A stretch of DNA of 36,715 nt from Flavobacteriaceae bacterium UBA2765 (GTDB taxonomy: Bacteria > Bacteroidota > Bacteroidia > Flavobacteriales > Flavobacteriaceae), in the NCBI GenBank assembly GCA_002352665.1, contig DEIV01000057.1:1-36715 (forward strand), read 5' to 3'. Under the pieces are notes generated by a model, which saw only the letters and a list, made by a program, of their open reading frames with translations, was not told where the DNA came from and made no database searches. Below are positions 31,301-36,715 of this stretch, piece after piece. Position numbers and translations under genes: made by a program. The stretch's first letter is position 1; each line of letters begins with the position of its first letter.

Positions 31301-31973
31301 ATTTTAAATTTACGTACTCATTCTGATCAATATGAACTAAATCATTCTTATTATTTTGTAGTATTGCTTTTACGTGTAGATAATCCTGATAACTAAGATT
31401 TTTATCAAAACTCAAATGTAAATGAAATTGAATACTGTCTTGTTGTTTACTTAAAAAGTTACTAAATTCATCCACAGTAATTTTATTATCATTGAGTGAA
31501 ATACCATGTTTATCATAATCGATAAGTAAATGTTTGGTCAAGCTGTCATTTGTCAAAATAGTTTTATCAATTTTCTTGTCTGTTATATAATTAATTACCT
31601 CAAATTGTACTGTAGATAAAGTGTTAGAATTAGAATCTACATAACTAAAAAAATTATAATCATTCTCATCTTTAGGATGCATAGCGGGTTTTTCCCTTTT
31701 TTCAATCAGTTTTTTTAATTGGGGAACAATTTGATGTAATGGTAATTTTTTGTCAATATTAAAGATCCAATTAGTTGTAGAAATAGAATTATTTCTATTT
31801 AATTCTACAATGGTATCACCATCTTGTACCTTGAAAAACATCCAAATTTGAGAGTTGTCATAAATGGTATCTTGAATACCACTTACACCTAGAACAGGAA
31901 GTTGTACATTTTTTTTCTCACAACCTACAGTTATAAATAGAAACGAAATTATTAATAATTTTAATGTTTTCAT
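31299..31973 (-). CDS. Uncharacterised lipoprotein next to a PLP decarboxylase
   Basis: A 224-residue protein with a lipoprotein signal: MKTLKLLI, hydrophobic core, and TVGCEKK with Cys18 as the likely lipidated residue. The mature part is polar, lysine and asparagine rich, with a segment NWIFNIDKKLPLHQIVPQL. Its C-terminal part alternates beta and helix in a way that faintly recalls ExbD/TolR periplasmic domains, but I do not claim that relation. The start overlaps the end of the decarboxylase gene by 4 bases (ATGA), so the two are translationally coupled. Function unknown. Confidence 0.75.
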   Translation of the reverse strand: MKTLKLLIISFLFITVGCEKKNVQLPVLGVSGIQDTIYDNSQIWMFFKVQDGDTIVELNRNNSISTTNWIFNIDKKLPLHQIVPQLKKLIEKREKPAMHPKDENDYNFFSYVDSNSNTLSTVQFEVINYITDKKIDKTILTNDSLTKHLLIDYDKHGISLNDNKITVDEFSNFLSKQQDSIQFHLHLSFDKNLSYQDYLHVKAILQNNKNDLVHIDQNEYVNLK

Positions 31974-33418
31974 TTAATGTAATCTTTTAAATATTCATCA
32001 GCATAGTTTTCACATAAATTTATTGTTTCTTGAAGGTCATTCATAGTTGTTCTTGGGTTTATCAAACACATTCGCAAGACTACTTGATCAAGTAATATAG
32101 TTGTAACTAATACAGCATTACTTGAATTAGTTATCTGCTTAGAAATATACTGATTTAGTTTATCTATTGTTTCTTCAGATAAATTATAACTTATAGGATT
32201 ATATCTAAAGTTAATCACAGCTAATGTTGCAGGAGAAATCACTTCCCATTTTGGGCTTTCTCTAAAGACATTCTCTAAATTTTCAGTTAAACTTATACTA
32301 TATTGAATGGCTTCTTTAAAAGCATTTAGCCCAAATGTTTTAATAGACATATAAAATTTAAGTGCTCTAAAACGACGGGTCAATTGTATACCGTGGTCAT
32401 AAAAATTAATCTCAGATTCATTCCCTTCAATATCTCTCAAATATACAGGTTTTTCACTAAATGTTTTACTTAGCCATTTGTGATCTTTTACTAATAAACA
32501 ACCAATTTCATAAGGTTGAAAAAACCATTTATGAGGATCAACTGTTAATGAATCTGCTTTTTCAATTCCTTTTAAATATTGACTGCCTTTTTCTGATAAT
32601 ATTGCTGCACCTCCGTATGCCCCATCTACATGCATCCATAAATTTTCTTTTTTACAAATAGTTGCAATCTCTTCCAAAGGATCAACCGTACCGGTATTTG
32701 TTGTTCCGGCAGAAGCGATAATACAAAATGGTTGATATCCTTCTAATTTATCCTTGGCAATAGCATTTTTTAGTTTATTTAATGACATTTTAAACTCCAT
32801 ATCAGTTGGAATTATTCTAACTTGACGTTTTTTAAAACCTAATATGCGTATTGCTTTTATATTCGATGAATGTGCTTGGTCTGATAAATAAATAATGGCT
32901 TTTGAATAATCACCGCCACATTTTAAACGTCTAGCAGTTGTCAAAGCTGTTAAATTAGCCATTGAACCACCACTGGTTAAAATACCACCACCTTCTTTAA
33001 TTGGAAAATCAAACATTTCTAGTAACCAGTGTATTGTAACAATTTCTAACTCAGCAGCAGCGGGTGATGCTGACCACCCACCGGAGAAAACATTAAAACC
33101 AGAAGCAATGGTGTCTGCCATAACACTGATATAATTACTTGGACTAGGAACAAAAGAATAAAACTTTGGATGAGTAGGTAAATCTACATTAGATAATACA
33201 TTTTCAATGACATGATTTAGCACATCGTTCGGTGGGGAAGCATCATTTGGTATCGGTTCATGTAATAAAGCATCCATTTGTTTTCTATCAGAAAAACTAT
33301 TTAATTTTTGGTTGCCTAAGTTATCAAAATGCGATACCAATAAGTCTACTATTTTATAACCATATTGTTGCATTTCTTCTTTTGAAAGTGTTAGCGGAGC
33401 ATTCAAATCGTTAGGCAT
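31970..33418 (-). CDS. Group II pyridoxal-phosphate-dependent decarboxylase
   Basis: Cytoplasmic amino-acid decarboxylase family enzyme, 482 residues. Visible landmarks are HPKFYSFVPSPSNY near residue 83, GILTSGGSMANLTAL (146-159) which binds the PLP phosphate, QAHSS with His183 that stacks on the ring, ASAGTTNTGTVDP (235-247), HVDGAYGG with Asp265, and VDPHKW with Lys297 forming the Schiff base. This is the layout of aromatic-L-amino-acid, tyrosine and glutamate decarboxylases. The substrate cannot be told from these motifs. It is followed by the coupled lipoprotein gene. A weak Crp/Fnr-type dyad lies about 150 bases upstream. Confidence 0.9.
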   Translation of the reverse strand: MPNDLNAPLTLSKEEMQQYGYKIVDLLVSHFDNLGNQKLNSFSDRKQMDALLHEPIPNDASPPNDVLNHVIENVLSNVDLPTHPKFYSFVPSPSNYISVMADTIASGFNVFSGGWSASPAAAELEIVTIHWLLEMFDFPIKEGGGILTSGGSMANLTALTTARRLKCGGDYSKAIIYLSDQAHSSNIKAIRILGFKKRQVRIIPTDMEFKMSLNKLKNAIAKDKLEGYQPFCIIASAGTTNTGTVDPLEEIATICKKENLWMHVDGAYGGAAILSEKGSQYLKGIEKADSLTVDPHKWFFQPYEIGCLLVKDHKWLSKTFSEKPVYLRDIEGNESEINFYDHGIQLTRRFRALKFYMSIKTFGLNAFKEAIQYSISLTENLENVFRESPKWEVISPATLAVINFRYNPISYNLSEETIDKLNQYISKQITNSSNAVLVTTILLDQVVLRMCLINPRTTMNDLQETINLCENYADEYLKDYIK

Positions 33419-33563
33419 ATTTTTACGTTGTTATAGTTTTCAAATTAGAAGAATATTTTGTGGCAAAAGTACAAAAAAGGAAGGGCGAAACCTTTAATTA
33501 ATATTTAATATTTTGCAAATATTACAACGGAAAAAACATTCTTACATCAGTAGGTTTAAGTAT

Positions 33564-33575
33564 TGATACGAATCA
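33564..33575 (-). promoter_or_regulatory. Weak candidate Crp/Fnr-type site upstream of the decarboxylase
   Basis: TGATACGAATCA, in the context TTGATACGAATCAT, matches the classical FNR pattern TTGAT-N4-ATCAA at nine of ten bases. It lies 146 bases from the decarboxylase start. No -7 box occurs at the 36.5-base spacing, so its role is doubtful. Confidence 0.25.
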
Positions 33576-33598
33576 TATGGCAGTATGATATTGTAGTA

Positions 33599-33844
33599 TT
33601 AAGTGCTGATAATCAGTATGATAGCACTGAATATGATTAAGTAGCTAATTACTGTAATTTTCCAAAAAACATTGGCTTTCTTCAATTCCATAAAATTAAA
33701 TACAACTAACAAGAATTTGGTTATTGATAGTCCCAAAATAATAAACATTACATATTTAAAATTATTTCCGCTATTAGAAAATAAAGCCGTTGCTATGGTA
33801 AGTAATATCAAGAGACTAAGTGTATAAATATCGTTTTTCCTCAT
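33599..33844 (-). CDS. Small membrane protein, COX4/NorF-like
   Basis: An 81-residue protein from the ATG at 33844, with three hydrophobic segments (about 7-24, 30-50 and 58-79) and a central FNFMELKKAN segment. The fold and position directly after a COX3-like gene match the prokaryotic cytochrome c oxidase subunit IV family, which includes NorF. The frame is open further upstream (to 34030), but those residues would lie entirely within the COX3-like gene. Its start is 2 bases after that gene's stop, indicating coupling. Confidence 0.75.
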   Translation of the reverse strand: MRKNDIYTLSLLILLTIATALFSNSGNNFKYVMFIILGLSITKFLLVVFNFMELKKANVFWKITVISYLIIFSAIILIIST

Positions 33845-33846
33845 GA

Positions 33847-34422
33847 TTATAATATTAGATAAAGTATTGGGAAAAGTAACAACCAAATTAAATCGCACAT
33901 ATGCCAAAATGCAGCACTTGCTTCGACATCTTCTAATACTGTTGTTTCTTTTCTTATTCCATTGTACATAAATAATAAGATGACCAATCCTACTAATACA
34001 TGGATAACATGAAAGCCTGTCAATAACCAATAAAAAGTAAAAAAGGAATTATATCCTAATGTATAACCTGCATTGATTTTTAGATAATATTCTACAGATT
34101 TGAGTATCAAAAATAAAAAACCACCAAGCATAGTAATTTTTAAAAAAAGTGCTGCCTTTACTGAATTGTTTTGCTTAAACTGATGAACAGTTGTCGCCAT
34201 AAAGAATCCACTTGTCAATAAAAATATAGTATTTAATGCTCCAAAAGTTGTATTTAAAGCTAATCTTGATTGATAAAATAATTCAGGATTTTCTTTACTA
34301 TTGAGCACTAAAAAAACGAGGGCAATGCCAAAAGTAACGAGCTCTAAAAAAATAAGGATCCACATTAGTATACCTCCTGGAGGATAATAGATATTTTTAT
34401 AGTCTATTATATTTTTATTCAT
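33847..34422 (-). CDS. Haem-copper oxidase subunit III-like protein (NorE-like)
   Basis: A 191-residue membrane protein with five hydrophobic segments, typical of the short five-helix COX3-like proteins such as NorE. Landmarks are GGILMWILIFLELVTFGI near the N-terminus, a conserved Glu in that helix, NTTFGALNTIFLLTSGF, LLTGFHVIHVLVG and AAFWHMCDLIWLLLFPILYL near the end. It begins 8 bases before the end of the upstream lipoprotein gene and is followed by the NorF-like gene. No subunit I or II gene for a haem-copper oxidase is adjacent, so together with the NorD-like gene an accessory role in nitric oxide reduction is more likely than a second aa3-type oxidase. Confidence 0.85.
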   Translation of the reverse strand: MNKNIIDYKNIYYPPGGILMWILIFLELVTFGIALVFLVLNSKENPELFYQSRLALNTTFGALNTIFLLTSGFFMATTVHQFKQNNSVKAALFLKITMLGGFLFLILKSVEYYLKINAGYTLGYNSFFTFYWLLTGFHVIHVLVGLVILLFMYNGIRKETTVLEDVEASAAFWHMCDLIWLLLFPILYLIL

Positions 34423-34927
34423 TGGTGTTGACTTTGATAAAGGTGTTATTATTTATTATGTATGTGTCGGTTTGAGTAATATTCCATGATTTTTCTTGAA
34501 GCGTATTCATACCCATAACAGAAAATGTTATGGAAAGTGTATCATTTTTTCTGTTTAAAATTAGTTGTTTAAAAGAATTTTGAATAGCTGATTTTGAAGG
34601 TAGATTTGGACACTTGTTTAATTTGTAAACGGCCAACATATCATTCGAAAACCATTGTAAAAGGTTATTCAAATGACTTATTTCACACTCATCGTCAATA
34701 TTCATTTCTTTTAATAGTTGGCATTTTATATTTGAAGAATTGTTTTCGCATTCATTACCATAAGCATATAAATACCAAAATATTAATGCCTTTTCTGCCT
34801 GATCAGTATTCAGAATGCTAACGTTGTTAATACCTTCTTTGTTTAAAATAATTCGAGTATAATTTTTAGATTTTACTTTGCAAGAAATTAGAGAGATTAA
34901 AAGAAATATTAGTAGTAAATACTTCAT
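34415..34927 (-). CDS. Uncharacterised lipoprotein in the nor-like cluster
   Basis: A 170-residue protein with a clear lipoprotein signal: MKYLLLIFLLISLISC, with Cys16 in lipobox LISC. The mature region has several cysteines (YGNECEN, IKCQLLKE, DDECEIS, LNKCPNLP) and ends with a short beta-rich part. I do not recognise a family. It overlaps the NorE-like gene by 8 bases, so its product is probably made with it. Roles in assembly or metal delivery are possible but not shown by sequence. Confidence 0.7.
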   Translation of the reverse strand: MKYLLLIFLLISLISCKVKSKNYTRIILNKEGINNVSILNTDQAEKALIFWYLYAYGNECENNSSNIKCQLLKEMNIDDECEISHLNNLLQWFSNDMLAVYKLNKCPNLPSKSAIQNSFKQLILNRKNDTLSITFSVMGMNTLQEKSWNITQTDTYIINNNTFIKVNTNE

Positions 34928-35024
34928 ATTAAATTTTTAACAAAGGTAACAAATAAAAAGACTATTATGTCTTTTTAATAATATTTTCAAGACTATATAA
35001 TAAGTTATTTAGTTAAATTGCCAG

Positions 35025-35192
35025 CTAATCTTTGCTATTATCAATGATAAAAAGTAGTATTGAAACTGCAAAGAAAATACCTGCAATTATTAGCACATAT
35101 TTCATGTATGGCCAATTCACAAAACTACCTATAGAACCAACCATTGCTAGTTGTAAGCCGATTGCGAAAGCAATTTTTACTTTTTTTGTCAT
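35025..35192 (-). CDS. 55-residue two-helix membrane protein coupled to the NorD-like gene
   Basis: A short frame that begins MTKKVKIAFAIG and ends IIDNSKD. It has two hydrophobic segments (about 7-24 and 31-50) separated by a short GSFVNWPYMKY loop. Its ATG overlaps the TGA stop of the NorD-like gene in an ATGA arrangement (35189-35192), a typical translational-coupling signal. There is no known family assignment from sequence. The gene would be missed by pipelines with a 60-codon cutoff. Its position suggests a small accessory subunit of the NO-reductase machinery. Confidence 0.65.
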   Translation of the reverse strand: MTKKVKIAFAIGLQLAMVGSIGSFVNWPYMKYVLIIAGIFFAVSILLFIIDNSKD

Positions 35193-36715
35193 GATTTATG
35201 TTTTATTCTATCGTATAATTTTGCCAATGATTGCAATAACTCAACTGGTGTTGTCAGAATTTCATAATGATTTGAACCAAACATCTGTGGTAAATAATAT
35301 TTAGCATTGGCTTCAATTGCGAGTGCATATGAATTAATATGACGTTCGTTCAACTCACGTAATGCCTGTTTCACATCATTAATGCCATATTTCCCTTCGT
35401 ATTTATCATAGTCATTTGGTTTACCATCAGAAATTAAAATTACCCATTTGTTTTTGGTGTCACGTTTGTCTAGTAAAGACCCTGAATGTCGCAAGGCTGT
35501 ACCTATTCTAGTATATCCTTCAGGTTCAATAGCACCCACTTTGTATTTCGCCTTATCCCAATCTTCATCAAAATCTTTTATAGTCAAATAAGTAGCGTAA
35601 TTTCTGGTTTTTGAATAAAAACAATCGATAGAGAAATCGACATTAAACTCATTCAAAATTTCACCAAATAAAATAGAAACCTGCTTTTCTACATCAATTA
35701 CTCTATTTCCTGCAGCATATCCATCGCTTGATAAACTGATATCTAACAACATTAAAATAGAAAGGTCTTTTTCTTTTTTTTGTTTGGATAAATAGATGTT
35801 TTCAGAGGGTGTGTGCCCGGAATGAACATCAATAAACAAGTCTGTAAGTGCATCTATATCAAACTCTTCACCTTGATTCTGTCTACGTTGTTGTTGGAAT
35901 TTATTATTTACATTGGTTAACATTTTACGTAATCCTAATAAAGTAGAAGTATTATCTTGTATTGTTTTTTTGTAATAGGACAGGTCTGTTTCTTGAATTA
36001 TTTTAGGATATAACTTACAAAAATCTTCTTTGTATTCACGTTTAGTATAATCCCATTCATCATAGTTAATATGAAAGTTTTCAGTACTTATTTCTGTACT
36101 TTCAGCTACCGTAGTATTCTCTACAAATTCTGCTTGATATACAGAATGAGAAGTGTCATCAACACGTACCGTATATTTCATATTTAACTCTTCTAACGCC
36201 TTGCTGTGCTCATCTAACTCGTCATCTCCATCAAAATCTCGCCAACCGCCTTCCCATTCTTCGGCAGTATCAATTTTTTCAAAATCATGCGTCATTACAT
36301 AATCTTCTTGTTGTTTTTGATCTACTTGAAGTGACACTACTTCTTCAACAGGATTCGCTTTTAAAATAGTTTGAATTTCTTGTGAAATGGCTTTTTTAGC
36401 TTTCTCATTAAAATTTTTCAACTTTTGATCTGTTTGAGTAGCTTCAGGATTGTTACGCATCCACTTTCCATAAATAAAACTAAAATCTACCAGTATTTTT
36501 GGAGTAGATTTTGAATTATAATAATCAACTAACTGTTGATGAATGGTTTCAGCAATAGGAAACTCTTCAAATAATTTGACAAGTATTTCTTTTGACGATG
36601 TCAATGCTTTTTCTTGTGAGTCTTCTAAAACGTGATCTATATTATCATGCCAGTTTAGCTCTAAATTCTTTTGAACGGATAAATATAATACCCTAAATAA
36701 ATAAAAGGAAAGATT
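35189..36715 (-). CDS. norD: NorD-like VWA-domain protein (N-terminus cut by window)
   Basis: The frame stays open to the window edge, so at least 508 residues are encoded and the true start lies outside. TTG at 36604 is only an internal codon. The C-terminal part is a von Willebrand A domain with MIDAS motif DISLS in MLLDISLSSDGYAAG, followed by YTRIGTALRHSG and WVILISDGKPNDYDKY. This is the layout of NorD, which with the MoxR ATPase NorQ activates nitric oxide reductase by metal insertion. A long, acidic middle region precedes it. NorE/NorF-like genes downstream support this reading; norQ and norCB would be expected just outside the window. Confidence 0.85.
   Translation of the reverse strand, partial: NLSFYLFRVLYLSVQKNLELNWHDNIDHVLEDSQEKALTSSKEILVKLFEEFPIAETIHQQLVDYYNSKSTPKILVDFSFIYGKWMRNNPEATQTDQKLKNFNEKAKKAISQEIQTILKANPVEEVVSLQVDQKQQEDYVMTHDFEKIDTAEEWEGGWRDFDGDDELDEHSKALEELNMKYTVRVDDTSHSVYQAEFVENTTVAESTEISTENFHINYDEWDYTKREYKEDFCKLYPKIIQETDLSYYKKTIQDNTSTLLGLRKMLTNVNNKFQQQRRQNQGEEFDIDALTDLFIDVHSGHTPSENIYLSKQKKEKDLSILMLLDISLSSDGYAAGNRVIDVEKQVSILFGEILNEFNVDFSIDCFYSKTRNYATYLTIKDFDEDWDKAKYKVGAIEPEGYTRIGTALRHSGSLLDKRDTKNKWVILISDGKPNDYDKYEGKYGINDVKQALRELNERHINSYALAIEANAKYYLPQMFGSNHYEILTTPVELLQSLAKLYDRIKHKS

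Noticed and set aside
33845..34030. Upstream extension of the NorF-like frame
   Set aside because: It lies wholly inside the COX3-like gene in another frame. The ATG at 33844 gives a normal small subunit.
33599..34422. A second aa3-type terminal oxidase
   Set aside because: Only COX3-like and COX4-like genes are present. There is no subunit I or II gene nearby, and the NorD-like gene points to nitric oxide reductase instead.
1..36715. CRISPR arrays, insertion sequences, phage genes, tRNA or rRNA genes
   Set aside because: No regularly spaced direct repeats, transposase or integrase motifs, or RNA gene signatures were seen. Gaps between genes are short and accounted for by promoters, hairpins and repeats.

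Overview
The window looks like a chromosomal piece of a Bacteroidota genome, most likely Flavobacteriia. It is AT-rich, Shine-Dalgarno sites are weak, TAnnTTTG-type -7 boxes precede several genes, CcoN and CcoO are fused, CcoP carries one haem, and flavobacterial-style multi-hairpin intergenic repeats are present. No tRNA, rRNA, CRISPR array, insertion sequence or integrase was seen.

Layout. (1) 1-1118: the end of a metallophosphoesterase and a NicO/UreH-type nickel permease with a His-rich loop. (2) 1436-10596, minus strand: an oxygen-tolerant membrane-bound [NiFe] uptake hydrogenase (hyaA-hyaB-hyaC) and, beyond a terminator-like hairpin and a repeat, its protease gene plus hypF, hypD and hypE. 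(3) 10812-17523, plus strand and divergent from (2): hypA, a NAD-linked group 3d hydrogenase (HoxF, a HoxU-HoxY fusion, HoxH), its protease HoxW, then hypB and hypC. The two halves share one Hyp set but have separate endopeptidases. (4) 17687-21720: a sigma-factor-like protein of unknown role, a three-gene Mla/Mce-type lipid transporter (minus strand) and a lipoprotein. (5) 21901-31198: a Crp/Fnr regulator divergent from the cbb3 oxidase cluster (fixI/ccoI, ccoS, ccoNO, ccoQ, ccoP, ccoG, ccoH, SafE/DsbD_2-like membrane protein). (6) 31299-33418, minus strand: a lipoprotein and a group II PLP decarboxylase. (7) 33599-36715, minus strand: NorF-like and NorE-like subunits, a lipoprotein, a 55-residue membrane protein and a NorD-like VWA protein cut by the window end.

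Together the genes suggest H2 oxidation coupled to respiration at low oxygen: one hydrogenase would feed the quinone pool, the other NAD, and a high-affinity cbb3 oxidase would consume the electrons. Nickel import, NiFe maturation and copper delivery are encoded alongside. NO-reductase accessory genes lie at the edge.

The most interesting signals are the HoxU-HoxY fusion, a perfect 40-bp palindrome between the divergent hydrogenase operons, and a recurring TGA-N6-TCA dyad. In five promoter regions the dyad centre lies 36.5-37.5 bp from the end of a -7-like box, as expected for class II activation by a Crp/Fnr protein such as the one encoded here. The regulon is an inference; the sites and spacings were read directly.
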